Assembly (NCBI GenBank): GCA_964058805.1
Contig: CAXKVV010002145.1
Span: 1 to 59,327 of the forward strand
Source: Schoenoplectus triqueter
Taxonomy: Eukaryota; Streptophyta; Magnoliopsida; Poales; Cyperaceae
Reading direction: 5' to 3'
Length of the DNA: 59,327 bases
Numbering within the stretch: position 1 is the first letter of the stretch; each line of letters opens with the position of its first letter. Position numbers and translations under genes: made by a program. Below are positions 40,002 to 53,060 of the stretch, piece after piece. Under the pieces are notes generated by a model. The model was given only the letters and a program-made list of their open reading frames with translations. It ran no database searches and had not been told where the DNA came from.

Positions 40002-43000
40002 ATGGCGGAGGGAGAAGTGCCATTGTTGGAGAACAAGACGGTGTACTACGACAACTGCCCCGGTTGCGTCCAAGAGCTAAAAAATGAGCGTCATAGAGGA
40101 ATCCCTTATCGAGAATTTTTCCATATTTGGATCATCACGCTTTGCACATGTACGGTTCTCAAACTCTCTCTCAAAATTCAGATGACCTGGCAATTTAAAA
40201 GAAAAGCATTTGTGTGCTTCAAGACAATTAATGTCAATGCGCAATTTTTTGAGAACGCGGCGCTGATTTTCCAGTTGTTTGTGGGTTTAGTATTTCCATA
40301 ATTAAAAAAATAATACGACATGAGAAAAAGGGATCACAAATTCACTACTTGTTGGAGTGGTGCTGTGGTGATGTGCTTTCCTCAATTTTTTTTCGATCTG
40401 TGTATAATATATGAGTGTAAAGTAATAAATATTATCTAATAAATAATATGCAATGGTAAAAAATGTGCATGACAAAATTTGCATATATGGGTTAAACCGT
40501 TAAAGGCTTGTAAAATCTCATTACATAGTTTAAGAATGATCACAGTCACAGGAAGCAAAATTTGTTCCTGGCTTACGCACCACCCACACACCCGCCCCGT
40601 TGCCTCTCAAGCCCATAGGATTTGTTCTGTCAAGTGTGAATTCTGCACAAATTTGTGGAGGACTGAAGCTTGTGGATGTTTTCACTGTGGGGTGATGTGG
40701 CATGTGGTTGTTGGAGGTAAGCCAGAAAACAAAACTTTTGCAGAATAGAAACATTAAATGCTCTAAGTTTCTTACCTGAACCGGTAACTAGATCTGTGCC
40801 AGTGCCTTTTCTTCTCCGTTTTCAGATTATTCTGTCCCTGAGTATAATATTTCCTTATTAATGCAGTGCAGAGTGATACATATTAGTAGTTACTGCATAA
40901 TGTTACAATATCATTTTTCATTTTTCTTTTCAAGTTTTGGATAATATGATAGCTAGTCATATTCCTGCAATCAGTTATTTAAGGTATGCAGATCATCTGA
41001 ATGAGACATCTAGCAACTTCAATCAAAATTCTAAGGAAAAAAGTCCCATAATCTAGTCTAGACAATGCAATTTTTTGTCAACTGTCACTCTATAATTGTC
41101 TAACATCTAAATCTTTTCAGATAAGTTTCTTGAGGGGTATAAAATAATGAAACACACTTCGCTGAGAGTTTAGCTTTTTAAAACAGAGTATGTTTAACAC
41201 TAACCCCATATTTGGTAATGGAAATAATTAGATTTTAGGATAGATCGTTCACTGAATATTTATGCCTGTGTCACAACAACGATAGAAGACTGTAATTTGA
41301 GTTGTTAATTAATAAGAAAATGAAGTGGTAGTTGTTTGATCATAATATTTGCCAAATTGTTCAGCTATGTATTAAGAAAGTACAAGTGTAGGGACATTTA
41401 CATACATTTCTTTAGCAACAATGCCAGTGCTGGTGTCCTAGAAAATTATTTGAAAATTCATGATTATTTTTTGAACTAATGCTTCTATTGCCTATATTTC
41501 CTTATTCCAGGTTTGCCAATAGCATCACTGTTTCCCTTCATATATTTTATGGTATGAATAGTACCTCACCTCACCTTACCTTCATTAAATAATTTTCTCA
41601 TCTAACAATCAGGCTTAAACAACTTTGTAATTTTTAATTTTTCTTCTGACAGATCAGAGATTTGAAAGTTGCAAAAAGAGAAGAAGATATTGGATTTTAT
41701 GCTGGTTTTGTCGGTAAGTCATTATTTCCTGTTATCTGAAATTAAATTAGTACTTGTTGTGTCATTGCAGTTTGCAGGCTTGAACCCGTACATGTGAAGT
41801 TGTTGGAGAAAAATGAATTCTGAATCTTTGTATTATTCATGATCATCAAGGGCGGATGCATGATTTTGGTAGGGAGACAGTAATTGAATTGTAATAGTTT
41901 ATCAGATTCAAACCCATTAACGAATTAGATACTAAATAAAAAAAATCAACAATTCAATATGTATTCTTACCTAATAAATCGTGAGGGGGTCAAAAATTAG
42001 ATTCAAAGAGGTCAAATTGGCAAAAACTTGACACCAAAACATTATTTTTCAAAATCTAGGAAGGGTCAGCTGACCCACTTGGATGTACATACATCGCCCC
42101 TGATGATCATCTTTACAGTTTGATATTGACGGAAATTCCACCATTACTTTATTTTTAGTTTGACAACTAGGGAAATCCAGTAAAATGAACAAGAAAAGAA
42201 AGAAAAAAGAGCAATTCTTGGTTTCTGAAATTTATTACAACTTTAGGTGCTTCGTTCATGTTCGGAAGAGCCGTGACTTCAACTCTTTGGGGACTTGTGG
42301 CAGACCGGCATGGCAGGAAGCCAGTTATCGTCATTGGTATCATAGCCGTGTAAGTCAATACCCGCCCCCCTCTTTGCCCCACACATAAAATGATAAGATC
42401 ATATCAATTGCATTTCTTTGTCAGTATTTTATGGCATTATTAAAATTTTCAGGATAATATTCAACACTTCGTTTGGTTTGAGTGTGAATTATTGCATGGC
42501 AATAGTTACAAGGCTCCTTCTTGGTGCTCTGAATGGTTTACTTGGCCCAATCAAGGTGGTCTTAATTAAAATTATCTTCAAGATTTTAGTTTTTACTATT
42601 ACATAGATAAGCAACTCACAATTGATTTATTTTGCAGGCCTATTCAATAGAAGTTTGCAATAAGGAACACCAAGAACTCGCACTATCACTTGTAAATACA
42701 TTTCATCAGCTTGTATCATGTTTCCTATTGAATTTCATATTTTCATTCTTTTCCTGAATGTTATTTGAAATTTTTTATTGTTTTTTAAGGTCAGCACTGC
42801 ATGGGCGATAGGCTTGATAATTGGTCCTGCAGTAGGGGGCTATCTTTCACAGGTTAATACTCTCTTTGATATCTATAATAGTTCTCTTTTATTGAATCTT
42901 AACACTTCAGATAGCTTCTGTCTGTATTTTTAATAGCCTGCCGAGAAGTATCCTAATGTCTTTTCTCAAGAATCCATATTTGGGAGGTAAATTTTAAAAA

Positions 43001-45852
43001 AAAATTATCCTTTTATTCATCAAGCATTCCTTGATTTTCTTCGATTCTAATATTGTCTATGTATTAATCTTTTAATTGTAGGTTCCCCTACTTCTTACCT
43101 TGTCTTTCAATAAGCCTATTTGCCGTTGCTGTGTTAATAAGTTGCATATGGCTCCCGGTATGTAAATTTTGGAATTAGTTCATAGGATACCCAGATTAAC
43201 CATTTAATATATTGTTTGTTCATAACCTTGAAGATAAAAGATATAATATAGGCCATTCTAAAACATGGAGCCTATAACATAATATAACATTATATACATT
43301 GAAATTCTTTCTATGGTAGGTATGTGTTCATATGTCATTTCTCTTTTTTGTAGGGATATATGTGCTATTTTGATATTTATCGGGGCACAAAATTAAACCA
43401 CCCTGTAAAGCTGTATTCTTTGGAAGCTTTTGAGCAAGGAAAAATGTGTTTTTAACATAATAATATTTCTATTTCAGGAGACATTGCACAACCATAGAAT
43501 TCATGGGAAAGTGGAAGCTTTGGAGGCTTCACCTGGAGCCAAAGGTAGTATAAAAGAAATTGAGGCCTCACCACCTAAGAAGAGTTTATTGAAAAACTGG
43601 CCACTGATGTCATCAATAATTGTCTACTGCATTTTCTCTCTTCATGACATGGCTTATACTGAAGTAATACACAATCCTTTGTCATAATGAAATATTTAAC
43701 TTCACTTTATATGTATTTATAAATCCCATGTGGATGACAGATATTCTCTTTATGGGCTGAAAGTGACAAAAAATATGGTGGTCTGAGTTTTTCATCTGAA
43801 GATGTTGGCCAAGTCCTTGCAGTATCAGGTACTTAAAAGTAAAGTTACCACACTGCCCTTGGCGTTGGTAATGCTAATATAATACATGTTTGGTAGTACC
43901 AAGCTAAAAGTTCCTAGCGAGCTATTCAAAGCAATTGGAACCAATGAACACATTAAAACTAAAAAAAAATCAAAAGTAAAATAAACAAGGACTTGTGGAT
44001 TTAAAAAGGTGCATGCTCCTAATTACAATTGTGGCGGAACTGCCAAAGAAAGTTTACTTGTACAGTAACTATATATACCCTTAACGGTGAAACTTGATTT
44101 GTGTCGTTCCATATAATGTATGCTGTATCAATTTATACCAGCATTCAGAGTGGTACGTACAACCCAATCCTGTTTTATAATATATTTCAAATCTGTAATT
44201 TATTTTATTCTTTAGGTTCTAGCCTTCTGGTATACCAGCTATTTATTTACCCTCGATTAGCGAAACTCACAGGACCCATCATTTCAGCACGCATATGTGC
44301 GGTAAATTCTCTTACTCAAATTTGCTGGTTCCTATTTTCTTTTTCTCTAATTTATAACACATTGAACTTACTACTTTTACCATTTCTCAGGTTTTCGTTT
44401 TGCCCTTGCTTTTTGGATATCCCTTCATGACATACCTATCAGGGCGTAGTCTTCAAATTGTTGTCAACTGTGCATCTGTGTTGAAAAATATACTTTCTGT
44501 AAGTACATCTTTACAGAAAAAGCTATCGATTGTGCTGTTTTAACCATGTATACTAGATCCAAACATGTTCATTATTTAGTTCACAACAGAAGCTCTATGA
44601 TTTTACTATACTGATTATTGAATTTTGAATAAATCAGGTGACTATAATCACTGGCACATTTATTCTACAAAACAATGCGGTGGTATGTCTGAGCTGGAGC
44701 TTTTTGTTAGTTACCAAACTTTGCATAGTTTTGCACTTGATTAAAATATTTTTATACAATTTATGGATGACACAGCCACAAGATCAAAGAGGAGCAGCAA
44801 ATGGTATTTCTGTGACTGGCATGTCATTCTTCAAAGCAATTGGACCAGCTGCGGGTGGTATTATGTGAGTACATCAACACACCTATATTGCATTCTTTTT
44901 CTTAAAATTAAAAAAAAATGGATTTTTGGATTCTGAAAATATAAATCCTTACATTGCATTTTTTTATGACTAAAATCAAATTAGACAAAATGCATTTTTG
45001 AATTCTGAAACTTGGATCATTGATTCTTAAACTTGGATCTTTGTAAATTTGCTCCTGATTTGTAATAACCAAATTAATGGGACCCACATGGGCATTTTGT
45101 TGAATATTTTAGATTGGAGGGTAATTTGTTTATAACTTTTCATAGGAAGGTAATCTGTAAAATCTCCCTTTAGTTAATGAACCATAGATCACTGTTAATC
45201 CAGAAAATTTGATATGTACTTCTCTTTTTTTATATATATTTTGTAAATAGTTTCATTTTCTCCTAGCATATTTTGGAGTAGCAAGCTCTTTCTTCCCCTG
45301 ATTATTTAATCAATATCATCATGCCAAGAAAAGGTCAAGAAAAACATGCAGCATGCCCAGTAAATATAAGATGTTTAGCATAATTATTAAGATAATGAGA
45401 AGTCTATGAGCATGTTTAAGAATGCTGTTATTATTGTTAGTTACATATTTTTCTTAACAATACAAAACAATACATGCAGATTCTCATGGGCCCAAAAGCG
45501 TCAGAATTCTTTCTTCTTTCCAGGTTCTTACGGATTCTCAGTTTTCTCATATATTTACTAATGTTTGATTGTTTTCAATGTGTAGTCAACGCATACATAT
45601 TTCTTCTAAGGAATTAAAAATTGGGAAAGCAATGGAAAATGAAACCTTGATAAACAATTTGTGGCTGGACTGTTGGAGCCACATCAATGTTGCCGGATAA
45701 GGCAAATAGAATGAATATATATTGAAAAAAGATTTCTAATACTGTTCAGAAAATATGCAGGTGATCAAATGGTGTTCTTTCTTTTGAATGTGGTGGATTT
45801 TGTTGGACTTATTTTGACATTTAAACCATTTTTGGGTGTCGCCAGTGAATAA
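40002..45852 (+). CDS. ZIFL-type major facilitator transporter (Zinc-Induced Facilitator-like)
   Basis: MFS carrier; family members act at the vacuolar or plasma membrane in Zn, nicotianamine, K+ or auxin-related transport. Seventeen exons, all GT-AG and in phase: 40002-40149, 41511-41551, 41653-41713, 42247-42349, 42453-42555, 42638-42691, 42790-42852, 42937-42986, 43082-43157, 43478-43663, 43741-43828, 44216-44301, 44391-44498, 44638-44682, 44776-44864, 45480-45523, 45761-45852. The product is 478 residues, near the usual ~480. The N-terminus carries the ZIFL cysteine motif YYDNCPGC (Cys19/Cys22). Next come PFIYFMIRD, KREEDIGFYAGFVG, the MFS loop motif GLVADRHGRKP, a cytosolic loop after the sixth helix (exon 10) and GPAAGGIIFSWAQKRQN near the end. 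Twelve helices are expected. A hAT-like MITE sits in intron 3. Substrate cannot be told from sequence. Confidence 0.92.
41847..42102. mobile_element. hAT-like MITE in ZIFL intron 3
   Basis: Begins CAAGGGCGGATGCATGATTT and ends ACATCGCCCCTG. A perfect 8-bp duplication, ATGATCAT, lies at 41839-41846 and 42103-42110. Shortest copy of the CAGGGGCGGAT family in the window. Confidence 0.9.
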
Positions 45853-48149
45853 AGCATCGATTTTGGTAAATTTTTGGTATTTGCTGGGGCTCTGCTTTTC
45901 TTTATTTTTGTTTTTGCAATTACAATGAAATCCAGTAGAACAAAAAAAAAATATATGGTGTGGAACTTATCAACATATGTTTGTTATTGTTGGGTGCTTA
46001 ATTTTAGTCAATAGTGAATTAATGACCGAATGTGAGATCCGATATTTAAGTGTAGGGGGTACAGTGCTAGCTGATGACTGCATTCTCACAAAGAGAACAA
46101 AAAAGCAAACAAAATAAAATATTGCACATCTGATTAAAGAATCAATTATTTTTTTTTGAATTTTAGTACACATTAATAAATTCAGAAATGACAAAACCAA
46201 TAATAAAATCAATTTTCTTTTAAAAGTTATCGAATCAATTATCAATTACAAAGATGAACAGAAACTAGAATAAATATATTCTTTGGATGGCTTTTCTTTA
46301 TATTTTTCAAATTTTCTGACTACTGAATACGAAGAAAGTTTTTTTTTCATTAATATGTATATCTTTTTGCTCTTGACAGTATATTATTGCTCGTGTGAAG
46401 TACGAGCATACTTTGACAGAGGACCCGCCGCGCACTGGCCAAATTTTATTTCAAAAAAGACCATTATAATTATATATATTTCGCCCTTCCCTTAAAAGAA
46501 ATATAATTTTTATCCCCAAATCGAAAGTCTAATTCCGCCAATAAACACAGAGTGTATTGTGCTTTACAAAGTACATTAACACACCTCTATTAAATATATA
46601 CACACACCTCTATTAAATCCAACGATATATATATTTTTTATCTCATCATTTAAAATAGATGAATATAATATACTTGAGGTGAAATTTGATTCTTAAAATG
46701 ATCCAACATTTTAATATTATTCTTTATAGATTATCATATTGAATACATAATAATGATAATATTATTATGAAATACATCTTTAAAATTTTAAAAAAATTGG
46801 GTTCAAATTTTTGTTAATGTAAATTTTTTATTGAATACACTTAGAATTAACTTTGTAATTATTTATACAAAAAATATTTTAACGGGTGAATCTTGAGTTA
46901 CAACTCTAGTAGTAATAATTAGTGTGTGACCACTTTTAGTTAGCAAATATCGAATACTTGAGCTTGCTCGTGCAAATTGAATTAAGCGGAGATAAAATTA
47001 AACCAACTTGTCATTCTCGCTCATACAAATAATATGAGCTGCTCTGCTTCTACCTTTCTTTTGTTAAATAACTCAGAACAAAATAATAATTCATTACAAA
47101 TTTCCACAAAAGTATGGAATATAGAGTTAGTTTTTGTGATTAATTGCATATAAACTAAGATGTTGGTGAACAACTAACTATATATAACTAAAATTTTATG
47201 TTAAAAAAATAGTATTTTACATTACTGTCATTGCAGTATAAAAATATTTTCTCTAAAATAATAATTTAGTCTAATCCATTATTCAACATATTGTCCTAAA
47301 AATAACAAATTGTAATATTTCACTGGTGCAAGTGAAATTAGTACTAGGTTTCATATTAGTAAAGAAAGAGGATGAGTTTGAAGAAATAGTTGATTAAAAT
47401 TTTAGAATTTAAAATTAAAGGAGGTAATATGTAGTAACTAGTTTATATTTCGAATATTGCATATACATTACATGGCGGAATGATGGATAACATCTATAGC
47501 ATTTTAGTGGCGGGGAGAACAAATGAAGTAGAGAATTAAATAAATCACATGAAAAGAAAGTGCTCCACTAGAGTTCTAGTTCATCTCATTAGGGGTGACA
47601 TAAAGTTTTGGGTAGAACAACTGTGAGAGTTTCACTGCATGTATTGGGTAGAACATCTACATTTCTTACTTAGCCTGTTACAACAAGCCCAAGAGAAGAC
47701 ATGGTCCAAGTTCTAGATTGCTGTCTAAGATAAGAGAACAATTTTTAATAGAATTCATGATGGATCCAACCAATCATGAAGAGGATTTATTTCGACTTTC
47801 TTTTCCCCCTTGAAGAGACTGTGAATGGTCTAATTTAATTTGAAGTATATTGCATATACACTTCTTTTTGTTTATAGTTGTCATGTTTCCCAGCAAAAGC
47901 TGACAGGTACATAAAATTTTGCATAACCGTTATGTTTAACATGCTTAAATTGTTAAATCAAAAGCGAATACTCACATTACACAAAATGACAACCACATAT
48001 ATATAAGAACACAAGACATCACGTTGTACAAAATACCAATCTCGTATCAAATAATTCAGAACAGTTTTAATTAACTTCTATTCTCAGCTATCATTGAAGG
48101 AAAAAAAATGACATTTTAAAAATTAATTACAGAAAAGCACACATCATGC
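45853..48149. other. Intergenic sequence between ZIFL and NLR genes
   Basis: AT-rich with no gene seen. ACACACCTCTATTAAAT is directly repeated near 46580-46620, and the following ~50 bases resemble 25386-25430. The last 150 bases are probably the NLR 3' flank. Confidence 0.5.
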
Positions 48150-51100
48150 TTAAAACACAAACCTTACCAGCCCAGAGAGTGACGATTTCATGCTGTCTTC
48201 ATCCCACTCAAAATTATTCCACCAATTTTCATTAACCTGTATACAATTCAATTTTCTCGGAACGTTATCTGCTCTGAAAGGAAGTTTCTTCAACTTTTTG
48301 CATGCAGAAATTTTGATAGATTCTAGAGCAGGGAAAGTGATCTGGGGGTTGCAGATAGTTTCAAGCGAACTAAGATGCATCAATTCTAATAGTTTTAAAA
48401 ACGGGAAAGTCGGTTCAATTGGTTCTTCTTTGTCTACGTGGATCAATTTCTTTATGCCGTAACATTCGATTACCTTAAGTTCTTGAAGACATGGAAGATG
48501 TATCACCCATGAAATATTTATCAGGTAGTTACATGTTTGAATTGTTAAGCGTTTGAGCCGTGGAAGAACATCCTTTGAATCAAGACCCTTCCACACAACA
48601 TCTTTCATTCTACCACTAAACATATAGGGTCCGTTTGGCACCTAATGGAATAGCAAAAAGTTGGAATAGAATAGCTATTCCGATTGCCAAACGAATTTTA
48701 GACTAAGTAGAAGAGTACGGAATAGCGCTAATCCGGTATACCAACTTATAGGTGGAATACCGGATTAGCTCTCGTCGGAATAGCGATTATTGTTTGATTA
48801 TATTATATTATATTATTATATTATGATTATGATTAAGATTTAGTATTATTATATTATATTTATGATTATAATTTATTATTATATTAATATTATGATTATT
48901 TATTATTATTATTATTATTATCATTATATTATTATTATTAAATTATTATTATCATTATTATTATCATTATTGTTATTATATTATCGTTACCATTGGTATT
49001 ATTATATTATTTATTATTATTATAAATATAATTTTAATATTATATTATTATATTATGAATATAAATATAATTATTTTATTATTATATTATTATGATCAAG
49101 ATTATTTATTATTATGTTATTATATTATTATATTATGATGATTATGATTATGATTATGATTATTTATTATTATTTTATTATATTGTATTATATTATTATA
49201 TGTTGATTATAGTGATGATTAATTTATTATTATATTATTATAATTATAATTATTTATAATTATTTTTATGATTATGATTGTATTTTTATTATTATATTAT
49301 TATATTATTATGATTATGGTTATATTATTATGATCATGATCATGATCATGATTATGATTATTATATTATAATTATATTATTAAAATTATGATTACTTATT
49401 ATTATTATATTATTATAATTATGATTGTAATAATAATTTTTTATCATTATATTACTATATTATGATTATGTTTATATTTTTATTATATTACTATTATAAT
49501 ATTATTATTTATTATGATTATTTTTTAATACTTTATTATTATTTTATTATGTTGTATTATATTATTATATGTTGATTATAGTTATGATTAATTTATTATT
49601 ATTATTATAATTATAATTATTTATAATTATTTTTATGATTATGATTATATTTTTATTATTATATTATTATGATTATGATTATATTATTATGATTATGACT
49701 ATAATTATTATTATCATGATTATGATTATGATTATTATATTATTAAAATTATGATTATTTATTATTATATTGTTATAATTATGATTGTAATTATAATTTT
49801 TTATTATTATATTACTATATTATGATTATGTTTATATTTTTATTATATTACTATTATAATATTATTATTTATTATAATTATTTTTTATTATTTTATTATT
49901 ATTATTATCTTACTATTATGATTATTATTTTACTATTATTATAATCATCATCATTATTAGTATCATAATTATTCATATTTTAACTATTCTAAGTAACAAC
50001 TGCCAAACGATATTTTCGCTCTTCCGAATAGTTAAGAATACCACTCTTCTACCACTCTTCCAAAAAAAATACTATTCTATCACTCTTCCAAAATTACCAC
50101 TCTTCCAAAGCTATTCCTTGATTTGCCAAACGGACCCATATAGTTCCTCTAGTCTCCCAAATTGACACCGGCATGGCTTTCTACATGGGCTTTCAAAAAT
50201 CACATGTTCTGCTTCCATATTTGTGATATTAAGGGAAAATAAGTTGTTTATTGACTGGCAGGTCTCAAGAAACCAGTGGGAAATTGAAAAGGTGCTTAGT
50301 TCTTCCCACATTGTAATTGTTAGCCATCGGACCGGCACGTTTGATAATTCAGTTAGCTTTCGGAGTTGCATCATATCATTAATCTCAATTCCAACAGCAC
50401 CAAATTCAGGAAGGCTTTGTAGTTCTTCCAGCAGTGATGGGACAAAATCCAATTTAATTTGATATATCATTTTGTAGTGACCAATTCGACGAGTTAAATC
50501 CAAAACTCGCAAGCTTTTCATTTTAGATAAAGCACCTACCGGGAAAGTGCGAATTATGTTCCCTCTTAAAAGCAGATATTTTAAATTAGTAAGCTCTCCC
50601 ACTTCATTTGGCAATGACTTGATTTCATTACCTGATAAATCAATGAATTGAAGACTCCTTAAACCACATATCTCTACAGGAAAAGCTTCAAACCTATTTC
50701 CACGTAAGTTTAGGACCGTAAGCTTAGAAAATGATTGTAATGGAAGGACCTTTATATCATTTAAGTTGTTAGGAATGAACAACAAAGTAGTGAGCTTACT
50801 GTCATAACAGGTAGTAGAGAAGGAAATGCTATTCTTCTGGTCCATTAATGATATTTTCTCTGTTTCCCTTTGAATGAAGATCTTCGATAAGCTGGACCCA
50901 ACAATCCATTTGTTCTTTTCAGTTCCTTCATTACTTAATATCCATAATGACATATCTCGGATTACATCATGCAACTTAACTTGAGACTCTTTGTCTGTTG
51001 TTTCTAGTAAGCATACAGCTTGCAACCTGCTTATGTAGCTATATCCAACATTATATGCCATGTTGACATCAGGCTCATCTATCAAACCTAATCCCATCCA

Positions 51101-52351
51101 AAGCTCTACTAGTTCATTCTTCTCTATCATATTATCCTCTGGCCATAACGAGCAATGCAGGAAGCATTCCCTTAAATTATCACTTCTCAATTTATCAAAA
51201 CTAAACTTTAATACTTTGAACACGGTTTCATCAGTACCTGAGAGTTCAATGTCATTTAGGCGTGCCTGCCTAAGTAGCTCCACAGCAAGCTCCCATTCAC
51301 ATGGATCCCTTTTATCATACATGGCTCTTCCAACTGTAATAAGAGCCAATGGCAACCCACCTAGTTCCTTCATGACCTCCACTGCATACTTTTGTATGAA
51401 TGGATGTGATTCAATCGTCTCTGCAGTTGCTTTCTCCTTGAAGAGATTCCATGCTCCATCCCAATTCAAAACATCCACCCTGATAGTTTTCTTCACCTCC
51501 ATCAGCCCACAAACATCTGTTGATCTTGTTGTCAGAACAATTTTTTGTTTGCATGTACCAGTTATGGCCAATAGGACAGGAGGAATACCTACAATTTCAA
51601 GATCCATTCTGCTCCAGAGATCATCCAAGAGCAACACAAAGCTTCTTTTCTTCAGGAAATTGAAGAGGGTGATTTGTTTCTGCTCCATGGAACTCTTCTT
51701 TTTGAGTCCTAGCTTATCAATTATTTCATCTTGAATCTTTTCTTCAGAGCACTCTTTGGAGCATGTTATGAAAATTACCAGATTGATGCTACTATCTTTT
51801 GAAAGCTTGTTATTGATCTGCTTTAAGAGATGAGTCTTTCCAACACCACCCATACCATAAATACCAATAATACTATGTACATCATCTTTGATATATTGAA
51901 GTGCTAAGTCTAAATTTGGCGATTTTGTGGAGGATGCTGGCAATTCTTGTGCAAGAGGAGGTGGTATATTCATGGTCACTTCAATAACTTTTCTCTGATC
52001 ACACAAATTCTTCACTTCACGAAGCTTCTTCACCACACTTCTACTGGTCGTGTAATCTGACCAGATAGAACGGCGTCGTTTATGGAAGTTTTGCGGGATC
52101 TCCTCTGCTACCTTTTTAATTGCCTCGACCTTAACCAGCCATTCTTCAACTTGCTTTGTTGGAGCACAATCATCCCACTCAGCATTGATTATGCTCGTCT
52201 TCACATCTTCCTCCATTGCTGCCAAGTCTTTGGTTGCTGACACCAAGTCCCTTATTTTATTGTCGACTTGGAAAGGATAGGCAGCATGCTCAAAAATTGT
52301 AGCAACAACCAGAGGGATGGTTTCATTCATAGTAGTCCTCAGGAACTCCAT
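48150..52351 (-). CDS. CC-NBS-LRR resistance protein gene, split by a transposon in the LRR exon
   Basis: RPS2/RPS5-like intracellular immune receptor. The N-terminal part (52351-50138, 738 codons) has a coiled-coil region of about 1-130, P-loop GMGGVGKT 167-173 region, kinase-2 LLLDDLW near 240-246, GLPLAL near 332-337, CFLHCSLWPED near 396-406, LHDVIRDM near 460-467 (the MHD position reads LHD), then LRRs such as LTVLNLRGN and LQFIDLSGNEIKSLPNEVG. At 50137 a 1511-bp element interrupts the frame, adding GSVWQIKE and a stop (746 residues). Beyond it, 48623-48150 continues the LRR in frame (KGLDSKDVLPRLKRLTIQTC to WWNNFEWDEDSMKSSL), the normal family C-terminus. Without the element the protein would be 895 residues, a typical length. 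Either a recently broken gene or one rescued by splicing. The last residues may change if the GTAAGG at 48168-48163 acts as a donor. Confidence 0.93.
48627..50137. mobile_element. Non-autonomous DNA transposon inserted in the NLR exon
   Basis: Perfect 14-bp terminal inverted repeat GGGTCCGTTTGGCA. ATA is repeated at 48624-48626 and 50138-50140; a 5-bp reading (ATATA) is also possible, but only the 3-bp one restores the reading frame. Left subterminal words GGAATAGC/CTATTCC and right subterminal CCACTCTTCC repeats flank about 1.2 kb of nearly pure TTA/ATT/GAT repeats, which include a tandem duplication (49172-49528 and 49530-49888). PIF/Harbinger-like by terminus and 3-bp target, though ATA is not the usual TWA. 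Confidence 0.88.
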
Positions 52352-52388
52352 GTATATTAATTTGGAGATTTTTATTTTATTTTTGTTT

Positions 52389-52406
52389 GGGGGGGGGGGG
52401 GGGGGG
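52389..52406. repeat. G18 homopolymer upstream of NLR start
   Basis: Eighteen consecutive G (C on the NLR sense strand) 38 bases before the NLR ATG, within its presumed leader or promoter. Length may be uncertain owing to sequencing error. Confidence 0.9.
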
Positions 52407-53060
52407 CAGTTGAAGAAATAAACTCAAAAGATGAAAGGAAGAGATGGAAATAGCCCGGAAGACAAATCCAAGGAGGTAATTTCAAGAAAACTAGATTAAA
52501 GACAACTTGTGATTTTTTTCTCACTGGACAATCTGAAGAGCAATGGCAGAATTATAGAAAACAGCAGTAATGGTACGAGTTAGTCAACAATATAATAGAG
52601 GTGAATAAGGCTGCTAATGGGAATCGGAAATTGCAAATTTTGAAGCAGAACAAAAGTTGAGTACGGCTAGTCAAAATGGCCAAAAAGAAATGATATAACT
52701 TGGAAATAACTAAGAAAAAAGAACTCGTTGAAGAGAGCCGTGTATAATATGTCAACGAGACTTACACATCAAGCTGACTTGAATTCTATTTTAAAATTGA
52801 TGTCCAGTTGTCTTGTTTGATTTTGGTGCACCAACCATACTAACCCTGGTACATATAATAACAAGATTGGTTACTGGAACAATAAACAATAATGCTAGCA
52901 GCAACTGGTAGTCCTAAATCGATTATTACAGGAAAAGATTCATTTTTCTCCTCTTGCTACAATGTACACACTTGAAATCCATGTTTGTAAAATGCGTGTT
53001 GCAAAAATACCACCACCAACAACACTGATTAGCGGTCGATTAGCGTTATTTGGTAAGTAT
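52407..53060. other. NLR 5' flank and intergenic sequence
   Basis: Presumed NLR promoter side; no clear TATA box and no gene seen. Confidence 0.5.

Noticed and set aside
40479..40748. Cys-rich open frame in ZIFL intron 1 (CEFCTNLWRTEACGCFHCG)
   Set aside because: Suggests a zinc knuckle at first glance, but it matches no spacing I know, has no splice support and sits in the first ZIFL intron.
48862..49095. Ile/Tyr-rich open frame
   Set aside because: Pure TTA/ATT microsatellite inside the NLR-disrupting element.
50138..50142. 5-bp ATATA target duplication for the NLR element
   Set aside because: Sequence-compatible, but removing 5 bases shifts the frame into an immediate stop, whereas a 3-bp duplication restores the LRR frame.
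51060..51734. 224-codon open frame opposite the NLR gene
   Set aside because: Antisense of the NB-ARC coding region; no recognisable domain.
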